DNA from: Pyrus communis
Lineage: Eukaryota > Streptophyta > Magnoliopsida > Rosales > Rosaceae
Assembly: GCF_963583255.1 (NCBI RefSeq)
Contig: NC_084810.1
Location: 11,491,853-11,555,852 of the forward strand
DNA: 64,000 nt
Direction: 5' to 3'
The notes under the pieces are model-generated. The model had not been told where the DNA came from. It did no database searches and saw only the letters and a list, made by a program, of their open reading frames with translations. Position 1 is the stretch's first letter; each line of letters opens with the position of its first letter. Shown piece by piece: positions 21,480 through 33,300 of this stretch. A program made the translations under genes and the position numbers.

Positions 21480-22205
21480 ACTAGTTAGCTTGTAAAATGA
21501 GTTCAAGGATGTCATTGCTTTGGAGGAATTTCCACCAGAAAATAGAGGCTAAAATCAAAGTCGAGGTAGAAAAGCTCCTGGCGGCCAGATTTATCAAGCC
21601 TATCAAGCACCCTTTTTGGCTAGCAAACATTGTCCCAGTAAAGAAGAATAACACTGTCCAAATCTGGATATGCATCAATTACCAAGATCTCAATGCAGCA
21701 TGCCCAAAGGACGAGTTTCCATTGCCTAACATAAACCTCAAGATCGATTCAACCTCAAGGCAAGGCTTTATGTCATTCAAGGACGGCTTCAGTGGATACA
21801 ACTAAATCAAGGATGTCTACCAAAGATGATGAGAAGACGGTTTTCCACACGCTATTTGGAAACTTTTACTACACAGCTATGCCATTTGGACTCAAAAACG
21901 CCGGTGCCACTAATCAGCGAGTAATGATGGCAACTTTTTTTATGACATGATGAGGAAGGAAATGGAAAACTATATGGACGACCTCGTTGTGAAATCCAAA
22001 ACTAAGGAAGGGCATTGGGAAGTGCTAAGGAAAGTGCTTAGGAGATGCCGAGCATATAGGTTAAAGATGAACCCCAAGATATGCACCTTCGGTGTTTCCG
22101 GGCAAGTTCCTGGGCTTCTTAGTACATCAGCGCAGCATCAATGTAGATCTCAACAAGGCGCGCACCATATAAACCCTCATGCCACCGACAAACACAAATA
22201 AGCTG
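21480..22205 (+). pseudogene. TAT reverse transcriptase, degenerate
   Basis: Fragments in order: EVEKLLAARFIKPIKHPFWL, ANIVPVKKNN, ICINYQDLNAACPKDEFPLP, FMSFKDGFSGYN (with a stop just after), then a frameshift, FHTLFGNFYYTAMPFGLKNA, and YMDDLVVKSK (the catalytic YxDD box, near 21971). These are gypsy RT motifs. Stops and frameshifts near 21805 and 21935 show it is inactive. Confidence 0.85.
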
Positions 22206-23240
22206 AAAAGTTTAATGAGGAAACTGTCCTACATTCGGCACTTCATCCAGGATTAGCAGCAACAACAAGAGCCTTCGCCATACTGCTTATGAAAGGGAAA
22301 GAATTCATGTGGAACGAGGAATGCACATAAGCCTATTAACGAGTCCAGCAGCTAGTCACCAACCTTCGTACCATGAAGGCACTAGTTTCAGGCATTCCGC
22401 TCAAGCTCTACTTAGCCGCAACAAGCACTATTGTAAGAGCTCTGCTTGCCCAAGACAGTTCAGTCGGGGAAGAAGCATTAATCTACTATGTCAGCAGACA
22501 ACTAAGAAGCGCCGAAACTCGCTATGAGAAGACAGAACTCATTTGTCTAGCTCTCGTCTATGCATCACATCGATTGCACCACTATTTCCTAGCCCACAAG
22601 TTGCACCTTATGGCAAAGTCTGACTTCGTAAGGTACTTGTTCACTAGACCTATATTATCTGGTCGTTTGGCTTGTTGGTTGCTCAAACTTTCTGAATTCG
22701 ATATCATATATATGACGTTTAAGGCTATCAAAGGCCAAGCTGTGACATACATGCTAGCATTGTTTCCCAAAGAATGAGAGACCATTATTTCCAAGGAAGT
22801 CCTTGGTGCACTGCCAGAGATAGCTACCACCGCTATGGAAGAAGAGTCATAGGTCATGCATTTAGATGGTTTTTCCATAGCCACAGGACAAGCTGGCATT
22901 GTACTTATCAATCTAGAAGGCCAAGCTACTGCCCTATCCTTCAAGCTAATATTTCCATGCACAAACAACGTAGCTGAGTATGAAGCTTTCATCATGGGCC
23001 TTTCCATAGATAGGTAAATGGGCGCAGGTAAGATACGAGTCGTAAAGGACTCGAATTTAGTCCTCAACGAGGTCCAGGGAAGCTTCACAATGAAGGAAAT
23101 AACCTTGGCACCATATCGTATTATAGCCGAGAAACTCATGGCAAGCTTCAAGCAAGTGTTGTTGGAACATATTCCCGGCACAACCAACAGATATGCGGAT
23201 GCCCTAGCCACACTTGGCTCTAAGCTTACCTTCATCGAAG
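22206..23240 (+). pseudogene. TAT RNase H plus second (archaeal-type) RNase H
   Basis: The first RNase H (about 22250-22770) has LKLYLAATSTIVRALLAQDS, EEALIYYVSRQLRSAETRYE, ELICLALVYASHRLHHYFLA and HKLHLMAKSDFVRYLFTRP. The second (about 22825-23240) has LDGFSIATGQAGIVLINLEG, FPCTNNVAEYEAFIMGLSID, and EHIPGTTNRYADALATLGS. The aRNase H placed between RNase H and integrase is diagnostic for TAT-lineage elements. Frameshifts near 22777 and 23016 break it. Confidence 0.85.
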
Positions 23241-23429
23241 AACAACTCAACATTGTTGTGATCAGAAGGAAGGCCCAAGCCATTGATGCAGTCTTTCTGG
23301 AGGAAACGTCAGAGGATGACGATTGGAGGAAAGTTGTCAAAAGGGAATTTTCCAACCCAAGCGAAGAGCTCAGTATCAAATACCCTAAGGATTACATCAA
23401 TGTTGTTGTGACACTCTACAAGCACCCAT

Positions 23430-24960
23430 CCGGATGAAGCACAAAAGCGATTGCACGAAATCTATGAAGCCACATGCAGAGTCGACCAAGTAATAAGTCT
23501 CTATCACCGACTACAAAGAAAAGGGTATTACTGGTTAGAGATGAAGCAACAAGCCACATGCATCCAAGCTGAATGTCCAAAGTGTACCAGAACGCTTTTC
23601 ATAAGAAAGGCATTTGTAGTTTCCATCACTAATTATTAGAAGTCCTCATACTTAACCTTCTTCATTGATAAGACACTGCCAAGCAATGTCAAGGATGCGC
23701 GCAAACTGAAAGGGACGTCCAAGAGGTACTTCGTTGATGGGGCAACTCTAAATTTCCACAAAAGGTAGTAAGATAATGTCTTGAGTAGTTACATATACAG
23801 GACCCTTGACACAAATATACATAATACAAGTTCCATATAGATTACTTTTCAAGACAATTTCTTTCAAATTTATTAAAATTTCATGTACGAATTCTTGAAT
23901 ACCTACTATGGTGGAATATTCATGTGGTATTTTCTCAAATTTTGCACGTGTGATACATGTACCTTCTATTTCTCCAAGCTTCGATTCAATGGGGAGCCAT
24001 TGAGATGCCTTGGGCTATCCGAGTCATCACAAGTCATGCAAGAAGTACATGCTGGAGAGTGCGGTGAGCACCAAGGAAGGAATAAGCTACATAAGCAGTT
24101 ACTGAGCCTAGGATACTATTGGCTAACCATGAGGGAAGACATGCACAACATGGTCAAGCGATGTCATGCTTGCTAAGTTCATGGAAGCTTAATCCACAAG
24201 CCTCCAACGCTACTGTAAGACATGTGCACTTTTTTTCCATTCGATTTAATAGGAACCATTAACCCGGCTTCCGAGGGTCACTTATGAATCCTAGTAGCCA
24301 ATGAGTACTTCACAAAGTGGGTGGAAGCAATCCCCCTTAGGAAAGAAACACGAGTAGCGGTATCTAATTTCATTAGGGAATGTATCGTTTACCAATTTGG
24401 GATACCTTACAATATAGTGAGTGACAATGGCACACATTTTGTAAACAAACAAGTAAGTGCCACACTTGATGCTTACAGGATCAAGCAATGTCGCTCCATG
24501 CTATACTATCCCCAGGGAAATGGTCAAGCCGAAGCCACAAACAAAATACTGCTAAGGATACTAAGCAAGATGGTACACAACTATGTTGAGGGCTAGAACA
24601 CGCATCTCCCAGACATCCTATGGGCCTATCACACATCTCCAAGGAATGCTACGGGTTTTTCCCTTTACTCCTTGGTGTATGGATTCGAAGCTATTTCTTT
24701 TATGCAAATGATGATGCCCACGACAAGAGTTTTAACGTTTAACGATGTGGAATGGGATGTTGCAGCTTGTGCAGACTGAAGGTGGAAAGACCTTGAGTTA
24801 CTCGAGGAAAAAAGAGCATAAACAACTAGGAAAGCAGCCGTATACCACCAACAAGTTACCAAAGCCTACAACCGCATAGTCAAGCCACGCAACTTCAAGG
24901 AAGAAGATCTTGTCCTCAGGACAACCGAGCACATAAGGATGTAGATTTTCGGACCTTCGA
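23430..24960 (+). pseudogene. TAT integrase, interrupted
   Basis: Zinc-binding region: HAGECGEHQGRNKLHKQLLS, LGYYWLTMREDMHNMVKRCHAC (24040-24174). Catalytic core: YFTKWVEAIPLRKETRV, YQFGIPYNIVSDNGTHFVNK (second Asp), and MLYYPQGNGQAEATNKILLR (Glu). Then come LPDILWAYHTSPRNATGFSL and a C-terminal domain with RKAAVYHQQVTKAYNRIVKP. A linker normally continuous with the zinc domain is split by plastid DNA at 23767-23981. Stops occur at 24594 and beyond. Between 24961 and 25372 there is the 3' end of pol and non-coding DNA only. Confidence 0.85.
23767..23981 (-). other. rpoA: Plastid DNA insert (NUPT): rpoA fragment
   Basis: Read on the minus strand, the segment encodes about 70 residues of the plastid RNA polymerase alpha subunit, in order [20 protein letters not shown], then [29 protein letters not shown] and [14 protein letters not shown]. 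It sits between FHKR and [11 protein letters not shown] of the gypsy integrase linker, which read on plausibly if it is removed. It is a nuclear integrant of plastid DNA and not a functional gene. The identification rests on recall of rpoA. Confidence 0.85.
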
Positions 24961-25372
24961 AGTTTGCCTCACATTGGGAATGACATTTTGTGGTCAAGAT
25001 AGCCTATCGAAGTGGTTACTATACTTGACTTCAGTCAAGGAAAGTATACTAACGAAACCTATCAATGCCAAGTGGCTAAAGCCTTATTACTGCTAAAATG
25101 CTCATGCTTATTTTAGAAGAACAAGCTTATTTTATGCAATAATGATCATTTTACTTACTCTATGAGGTCTTGTAAAGCCATGCAATGATTAATGTACCCC
25201 AAATTTTAATGAAATGAAGGAGCATTTTGTCAAAATCTTTGGTACATTTGTTTCTTTACATTGGCAAAAGTAACTAGAATGATTTCTTCTAAACAAGCTA
25301 TAACAGTAATCATGTCAAGGCTATAAGGAAAGCCTACGCCAAGCAAGCTGCCCTAAGAGGCAAATCATGCTA

Positions 25373-26090
25373 AAGCTATACTCATGCAACATGCCTAGCC
25401 TATCAATGCCATGCAAGCTGCTCAATGGTTTAATGCTTATGCAACATGCCAAGCCAACACACCATGCAAAACCATTGAGTCAAGCAAATAAAGTTTTTTC
25501 AAAGCTATACTTATGCAACATTCTAAGCCTATCAATGCCATGCAAGTTGCTCAATGGTTTAATGCTCATGCAACATGCCAAGCCAACATGTCATGCAAAG
25601 CCATTGACTCAAGCAAATAAAGTTATTTCAAAGCTATACTTATGCAACAAGCCAAGCCTACCACTGTCATGCAAGCTGCTCAATGGTTCAATGCTCATGC
25701 AACATGCCAAGCCAACACGTTATGCAAAATCATTGAGTCATGCAAATAAGCTTTTTCAAAGCTATACTTATGCAACACTCCAAGTTTATCAATGCCATGC
25801 AAGTTACTCAATGGTTTAATGCTCATATAACATGCCAGGCCAACATGCCATGCAAAACCATTGAGTCAAGCAAATAAAGCTTTGTCAAAACTATACTTAT
25901 GCAACATGCCAAGCCTATCAATGCCATGCAAACTACTCAATGGTTCAATGCTCATACAACATGCCAAGCTAACACGCTATGTAAAAGCATTGAGTCAAGC
26001 AAATAAAGCTTTTTCAAAAGCTATACTTATGCAACATGCCAATGCCTATCAAGCCAAGCAAGGAAAAGCTTTTAAAACCAGCAAGCCAAT
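25373..26090. repeat. 129-bp tandem satellite inside the TAT element
   Basis: The anchor AAGCTATACTTATGCAAC (with small changes) begins at 25373, 25502, 25631, 25759, 25888 and 26018, so the period is 128-130 bp and there are about 5.6 units. Each unit also contains CAATGCCATGCAAG, CTCAATGG and CATTGAGTCAAGCAAATAAA. Short open frames across it are only repeat translations. Tandem repeats between pol and the 3' LTR are known from TAT-type elements. The 26091-26600 spacer has no further feature. Confidence 0.9.
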
Positions 26091-26529
26091 CAGTGTTGAG
26101 TAAGTCAAGCTCTTCTAACATGTTCTGCTTCCCTACGGAAGCTACAACATCTTTTCCATTTTTCCTCAAGGAAACTCACTAACAAAGTGCCAAGCAGCAT
26201 GATCAACTATTTCCCCTAGAGAAGCAAGCAAAAGCTCAAAGCCTAAATGGAATTCATCTGGCAAATTCTCATGCACTTGAAGTAAGAGAAAACCAATGTC
26301 ATTACAAGATTAAATACATCACAAGCATCAAGCTAAATTCAATGTTAGTAGCCAAAGCCAAAAGCAATAAGCATAATGCAAAGCAAAGCGGTTGTATGGC
26401 CATTGTTCAAAAAGCAATAAGCTAGCTGTCTAAAAGGAACTTACAACGGAAATTAAAGGTGGAGTGAGGAAAGCAATCTTCTTCATAGTTTGCTACTACA
26501 ACATCTCAAGGTTCATGCTCTACTTAGAA

Positions 26530-29500
26530 AAAGAAGCCGAGGGTTAAGAAAATGCAAACAGTCATGCAAAATACGCAGTTGTGGGAATGTGAAGAGTTAA
26601 GCTCAGAACACCACCTTTCGGATGACCAGCTAGAGGTGCCAGCATGCAACTGATCTGCTGCAAGTTGAAGGCAAGCTGTTATTTCCTTGGAGCTCCTATA
26701 GGCCAACTTCTTCAACTTGAGCTTTTCAACCTCTAGTTCTTTACGCTGCAGTTCAAGAGCATGCATTAATTTGTTAACTTTGATGAATTTATCCAACACG
26801 CTCTTCTCATTCTCAAGCTGAAGCCCAAACATGGTATCACGCAACTCTCCTAGCTTCTCGACTAAAAAACCCATTGGCATGCCTAAAGTTGCCACATCGG
26901 TAATCATATCTCGCCAACATAGTAGTTTATGCTTTGTGACTTCCAATGGGGAAGTATGCTTCATGCCATAAAGTAGGGTCCCTAGCTCCTTAAAAATCAT
27001 TCCACGCATGAAGAAAGATAAACCTATCAAGCTCACATCTCCATCACCGGCACGCTCAAAGAACTTGCCCAATGCCTTAGCTAGCCCGGAGCTGACCTTT
27101 ACTCCCCTAAAGTTAACCAGGGAAGATAAAGTTTCACTTGAAGGGATCAATTCCTCAATCGAATTTAATACCCTGGCTACATTGGCGATATTATGCTTGA
27201 GCTTCCCGAAAACCTCAAGCCATGATGCCCACTCTTCAACCGATACATACTCCTCTGGGGAAAGAACCTCCTCAGAAAAAACTGTAGACTCGGGAAGAAC
27301 GTCACTAGGGGCTTGAACACCTCATGTAGCCTTTAAAGCACCATCATTCACCTACAAGGAAAGCACGAAAGTATGCACAAGTAAGGGGACAAACCAAAAA
27401 GCGAAGACACAAAGCAACATATCTCATAAAAGCTATCCAATACGAAATTCCAACAGACCAACATGCTTATACATGCACATGAAAAAACACGAAGAAAACA
27501 TTCTTGGAAAAGTTTAGCTAATTCCTACATGCACATGCAAGCTTAAGAAAAATTCAAAGGCTTAAGGAGAAGGTTGACAATAACAAATTCACGCAAGGGC
27601 AAACATCAACGAAGAATAAGGAAACGTACCTCTATATCTTTTACTTCCACCTGAACGTCATCGTTCAAAAATCCGTCAACTTCATCTAGATCAACATCTT
27701 CTACTGCCTTGCTATCATCATTGCAGCTTAGTTCTCTACCACTGTCCTCATCTTCCTTTTCATTTCCTAGAGAAGCCTGAAGATGTCCTCCGCTCCTAGG
27801 GTCAAACTCAGCACTTGTATTGCTGCTTTCCTCAACAGCTAAGCCTTCGCCAGCTTCCTCATCGTCGTTAGTTTCCACAATGCTCTATTTTTCCTCACTT
27901 GCAGCGGCAATATCAAGAAACTAATGAGGCTTTGGAGTGCCGGAAGAAGCAGATGCTCGAGAGTTCATGGTTCTACGAACAAGGCCAACATGAGCTGCTT
28001 CCTTGGCAAGGGTCTTGGTTGTAACAAAAGTTATAGTTAGCATACAACAACAAAGCAACAGAAGCAAAGAATGAAGGAAAAGCCATTACCAATCTTTGGC
28101 TTCGCTGAGGAACCTTCACTCTTCAATTTCATTGGAGTAAGAGAAGCGTCAGGCTTACTAGGTGGACCGTCCTCCACCACCTGAGGTTTGAAGTGCTTCA
28201 CTGCATCATTTAAGGCACAACGTATAAAACACTAAGGAAGATCATGAAAAGGTAAAATTAGCAAGAGAAGTCAAGCCAAGAAATATATTCGAAGCTGTTT
28301 TCTTCCTTTGACCTGCAGGCTTTCCTTTGCTAACACCTGATGCCTTACTTTTCTTAGTGTTCTAGGAAGAATCACTTGAAGCGTTGTTTTCCTTTACTGC
28401 AGTAGGACATCAGCGTTTCGAACCAGAAGTGGTATCTATAGGCTCTAACACTAGTATGGGATGGCTAACAACGCTGAGAGATAATTGCAGCTGCTTGTCA
28501 CCATGGAATTTGGCGATGGCACTTAAACACTTCAACTAATAAGTAACATAGCCATCGGAGATACAACCTACCTGAGTCCAATTGGTAATATCCTTGAAAG
28601 GGCGAAGACATTCCAAAGGCGCATACACAGAACTCCAAAATAAATTATTAGAAGAACCCTCAACTTCAGCCGGGGAAGATCGTGACAACCCTTGGTCAAA
28701 GCCTAGTTGACGTCTCACTCGGAAGGGGGAGTAAACAACACTCATTTCCTCACTATCCTCTTATAGGAAGGGGACCGATGAAGCAAATAAAGCCAACAAC
28801 TTTTCAGTAAGCGAACAGAAATTCAAATTCTCGGAAAGAATGATTGACGTCACACTTGAATCCTCACCACAAACAACATCAGTAAAAAACATCACAGAGG
28901 CAAAACCTTCGGGGATGGACACGTACGGATAGAAAACAAAGTTGTTCACATCATCTAAAAGCTCCAAGAAGTCCTGCTTCTTCGTCGAAATCTTCTCGAA
29001 CTAATGGAAAGCCAGCGGGAACTTCTCAGGCAATTAAGAGGAAAAGTCGATAACATATCGGCTCTTCACTGCACTAGAAGGGTAAAGGGTTATCTTTAGA
29101 CACTTGATATGCTCCCACATGAAGATTTGCAAAAAGCTAGCACAAAGGAAACTCTTCAACAGAGCACTACCTGCAACCTGCTCCTCAAGAGTATGGAGCT
29201 GGTCTAACTCATTGTAGGGAAACCCAAGGAACAACGAAGATAGCAGAACCACGCGGCCATACGCAATCGCCATGACCCACGGAATCACTTGGCAGCTGAA
29301 AGTGTCTTTGCTAACGCAAAAGATAAAGCAGCCTAGCCACAAAGACAACATAGCCTTGAACCAGTAGTTTGGTTCTTGTTTCTTCTGCCAAAAGTGCTTG
29401 ATCCATTCATTGAAGTGAAAAGCCTTACCCGAAGAAGTGGGGCTACCCTTCTTCAAAATATCAAAGTTATCAGCATCGGGAAGATGAATAACATAGTGGA

Positions 29501-31018
29501 AGGGATCTATATTACATGTAATTGGAAGATGCATAATATTAGTGACATCTTCCAAAGTGGGGGTAAACTCTCCCCAAGCACAAATGAAGGTATGGGTTTC
29601 TATACTCCACCTTTTAACCATGTGGCAAAGAAGTTCGGGCTTGAGGTGAACAACCTGCTTTTTGGCCATGAAGACAGCATCCAAAACCTTGGCCTTTGTC
29701 AAGGTCGCGCACTGGTTTTGCAAAGCCAAGCTCAGTATCTACCCAATCTGCCAGCCAGTGGCCTCACCACAGGAGAACTCGAAATGGATTGACACAGCGA
29801 GAAATAGCCCACTCTCAGTGTAGCACCAGGTAATGCGCTTGGGATCAATAGGAGAGACTGAGTCTAAAGAAGGCTCCTTATCCTTGAAGGCCTTATTCTG
29901 GGAACCAAGAGGAAGCGAGGACTTGCCTCGTTGAATACGGTCCTCAGTAGTGAAGGACCTATCTAGGCCTGGCAAACGGTCGTGTTTGCCCACACCTATT
30001 ATCTTAATAGGTCGTGTTGTGTTACACCCGTTATCTTAAATGGTCCTTAACGAGTCGGGTCACTTTACCCAACAGGTAAAATGACTCGATCCGTTATGAC
30101 CTATTAAGAAAATTATTCTTTTCTTAAATTTGCACATACCAGATTGCCACATAAATATTATTTCAAAACATAAAAACACATTTGTCGTTAAGTACTACAT
30201 CTACACTCCAAAATAAGAGCCTAATAAAAAAGCACCAATACACTAATAGTCTACCGCAAAATATCAAATGTGCCATATGCAAAATGAAGGAATTTTTCTT
30301 TTCAAGGTTGTGAAACCTTTCTCAGAAATTAAAACATTACCAATGAAACTTAAAGCTTGCATGTTATTCATTTTACAAAATCCTTCAATTTTCATCGATC
30401 ATTATGGGGAAATTGTATCGGAACTTTGGCTTGATCTATTGCCTATAAGTGTTATGTTGATGATGTTTTCAGTAAGGTTTTCAACATCAGAACTCTCTTC
30501 TGCATAAACTAAGTATAGAAAACCCGAACATTATAAACCATTAAAATTATGAGAAGTTTACCAAAATAATTATGAAAAGAAATAAAACAATCGTACTATA
30601 CCATATACAAATATATTACCTCATTTTCCAAATTTTCTAAATTTAATTTAATATATATAATATAATGTGTATATATATATATATATTTATATTTATATTT
30701 ATATTTATATCACATATATATATAATCATTTATATATAATATTATATATAATATAATTATTATAATATTTTTAAGGGTATAAAATTATTAAATAAATATT
30801 GCTTATCGTGTATCGGGTTAGCCACGTGCATACCCAGACCAACCCATACGTTATCTTAACAGGTGCTTATCGAGTTACTCGATAACGACCAAATTCGTTA
30901 TCGTGTCGACCCGATAACCTGTTAATTTCGTGTCATGTTGGGTTAACAAGTTGTGTAAAAAATTGCTAGGCATAGAACCGCCCACTGCAGTTAAGCACTT
31001 TGGTGATTCTGCAGCCAT
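26530..31018 (-). pseudogene. Antisense plant mobile domain (PMD) gene carried by the TAT element
   Basis: It starts with ATG at 31018 (MAAESPKCLTAVGGS). The first exon is split by a hAT-like insert (29967-30971) and resumes at DRSFTTED. The PMD core follows at 29760-29034: TKAKVLDAVFMAKKQ, MVKRWSIETHTFICAWGEFT, PTLEDVTNIMHLPI, FHFNEWIKHFW, LWLGCFIFCVSKDTF, VMAIAYGRVVLLSSLFLGF. Further left lie a Ser-rich and an acidic region (27606-27878). A probable intron from a GTACGT donor near 27628 to an acceptor near 27348 leads to a C-terminal coiled coil (26600-27150: LELQRKELEVEKLKLKK). One in-frame stop (29739-29741) and others further on make it a pseudogene. PMD proteins (MAIN/MAIL1 relatives) act in silencing; transposon-borne forms are known from gypsy and Mutator elements. 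Confidence 0.75.
29967..30971. mobile_element. hAT-like non-autonomous element in PMD exon
   Basis: The ends GCCTGGCAAACGG (29967) and, in reverse complement, GCCTAGCAATTTTT (to 30971) form short TIRs. Both subterminal regions carry variants of GGGTCGTGT and CGATAACG (near 30005-30060 and 30800-30940). The interior is AT-rich with TA repeats (30660-30765) and has no transposase. The 1005-bp insert splits the PMD gene between its GGS and DRS codons. Eight-base flanks do not match clearly, so the target duplication has decayed or the ends are off by a few bases. Confidence 0.65.
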
Positions 31019-32108
31019 AATGCACCTATGGAATGCAAGCGTCAAACCATAGATACTCTAAGCCAGTGCAACATGCGGGAATAAATGCAAAGTGAGGCAC
31101 GACAAAGAATCTACCCTGGGAAAACAAGTAGGCACACCCCGGGAAAGCAAAAGTGTACGTTCATAAAATTCAAAATTTTCATGCCAAAGTTTAAGACCTT
31201 AACATGGAACTACTTTCCCTACATGCTATCATGCAAAACACCTACATCTTTTCCTACACATGCCATGCTATCAAAGCCCTATAAGATCCAGCCAGGGAAA
31301 GTATGTTATACACATATCCAAGCAAAAACAGGCTATATGCAGTCAAGCTAATCATGTCAAGTAGATCGATGTAATCAATCGATCGATCCTGCTTAAGCAC
31401 GTAGCAACATGCAAGCAAGCTAAGCTCAATGACAATTGCATAGCATACATGAAAAGCAAGAAAGAAATCACAAAAAGTAAACACACAAGATTTCGAAGCA
31501 GCAAGACTGCCCAAGGAGTGGAGTGCAATTTCCTGAAGGAAAAAGTTGCACCCCTTACGCCCTATGTTGAAATCCCAAAATCTGTGGAACGCATAATCAC
31601 AGAGAAGATATGCATGCCTAATTTCATCACTAGGGCAAATAGAAAAAGGCAAAAAGAAGGAGAAAAAAAAAATAAAAAATGAATCAAGGGAAGAATTTCC
31701 TTACCTGAAAAAAAACCTTGTCGTAGAGCACAGAGAAGCATGAACAGGGTGGCACAACCCAGTGCAAAAAGCAAAGATGAATTTGAACGAAAAGCAGTTA
31801 TGGGAAATTTAAAGAAGTAAGGAGAATTAAAAAAGAAGAAGGAAAAGCAGGGACAAATTAAATACTTTTCCTAGGAAGAAGAGCAGTTTGTAACGGTTAC
31901 CAAGTGAAGGTAGGGGAATACCTACAGTTTCTCCATATGATTGGACGTGCACGGAAAACAAGGGAGCACAACAACATGGAGTTATCAGCTTCCATGCGAG
32001 AAAATGTCCCATCAGGAAGCCCACATTCAAAAAGGAATCCCTTGGGCCTGCGGTTAATTATTCAGCCCACTCAAGGTGTCTCATAGCCCAAATAATCAAG
32101 GGGGCTAA
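31019..32108 (+). other. 3' internal region of the TAT element with polypurine tract
   Basis: This is non-coding sequence between the PMD gene and the 3' LTR. On the minus strand it is the upstream region of the PMD gene and could hold its promoter. AATCAAGGGGGCTAA (about 32094-32108), directly before the LTR, is the plus-strand primer (polypurine tract). Confidence 0.6.
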
Positions 32109-32858
32109 TGTTAAGGCCCAAAAATGTCACACACCAATCCAACCAAGTATCAAGGCCCAATTGTCATGCAAAGCCTACATTCAAGGTCAAACACATGCCA
32201 AGGTATGGGCTCGATGAGGAATATATTTACCTACATGCCATGCCATGGTGATTAAGCTTGACATTCATGTCATGCTTCCTAAGCCCAAGTCACGTATTTG
32301 GGGCTTATCAAGTGGATTGTGGTGTAGATGGTTACAGAAGGTTATCGGGCCTACGTGGAATCAGGGTCATGGAAGACCTTGGCCTGTTTGGGGTTCCAAA
32401 GATCCAATCCCATACCCTATGTATCTCACGTAGGCATCATTGAGAGAGAATTAGCCTAGTTTACCCCTTTCCCTAGCAAGCCAACTCCCTTAGTTAGGAC
32501 TAAACTAGATTCTTACATTAAATGCATGTTAAGCCCAACAAGTCAGGCATTTAATGCTGACTTTCCCTTCTCAGCCTGCACAGACAACCAATGCACGAAA
32601 GTCATGAGGCGCATTACCAAAAGTAGTGTCTGCGGAAGGCCGCCCTGGGAAAGTCGCGTCTCGGGAAAAAGCAAACTGCTTGTCCCAACAGTGCAGCTAT
32701 CTTACACCAAAATGGGAATAATAGGAGGGCTACGGAGAAATGAGGGGAAGACCAAGCCACAAAGGGAGATTCCTTTGAAGCCCAGAAAACAACCCCTCAT
32801 CTACAAAAGGAGGGAGAGAAGTCATTAGAAGGGATTGGAAGAACATGCAGAGTAACAG
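32109..32858 (+). repeat. 3' LTR of the TAT element, truncated
   Basis: It matches the first 750 bp or so of the 5' LTR (for example TTGTCATGCAAAGCCTACAT at both) and then stops at about 32858, where the sequence changes to a copia tail. About 480 bp of the LTR are missing. Confidence 0.85.
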
Positions 32859-33300
32859 ATGTTCTTACTAAAGAAGTCTTCACTAATGTTTTAAAAATTA
32901 CTTAACAAGTGAGCATGATGACATATATCCACCAACTAAAAAGGAGCGTTGATTGAGTTGTATTTCATGATATTTAGAATTGTAATCACTTACCTATTGC
33001 AGTTAGGACTCATCCTATTGCAATTGTCTTTATCACCTTGATTCTCTTTATTTTAAATTTACCTCCACAACGAAGATGAATAACATATTAGAAATTCTCA
33101 GTTATTTGTTTCGCAAGTTGAGCAAATACAATGCACTTAATCTTGCCATTCCAACTTTTACTATAATCCGTTGTATCAGACGCTTCAGATAAATTGATGA
33201 TTATTGAATGTGAGATAACAATCAGATGAACAAAGATCCAACGTCTAAGATATACATGCACACTCGACACCTTCCCTTTCTAATTCATCTTTTTTTCATT
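32859..33300 (+). mobile_element. Ty1/copia 3' remnant (end of RNase H and LTR start)
   Basis: The first bases encode DVLTKEVFTNVLK, the ADxLTK tail that ends copia Pol, then DDIYPPTKK. From about 32947 the sequence (GTTGATTGAGTTG...) is of LTR type. It begins abruptly at the truncated gypsy LTR, so an illegitimate recombination or deletion joined the two elements. Confidence 0.6.

Larger units (their letters stand above)
17400..32858 (+). mobile_element. Ty3/gypsy TAT-lineage retrotransposon, degenerate, 15.5 kb
   Basis: Two related LTRs begin at 17400 (TGTTGGGGCCCAAAAATGTC) and 32109 (TGTTAAGGCCCAAAAATGTC). Between them, in order, are a PBS, gag, protease, RT, RNase H, a second (archaeal-type) RNase H, integrase, a satellite and an antisense PMD gene. 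The double RNase H, great length and extra ORF place it in the TAT group (Retand/Ogre relatives). All coding parts contain stops, so the element is not autonomous. The LTRs differ visibly, so it is older than the copia at 44.5 kb. Secondary insertions are a plastid fragment (23767-23981) and a hAT-like element (29967-30971). Confidence 0.88.

Noticed and set aside
23767..23981. rpoA as a functional gene
   Set aside because: Only about 70 codons are present, antisense within a dead integrase; it is a nuclear plastid fragment.
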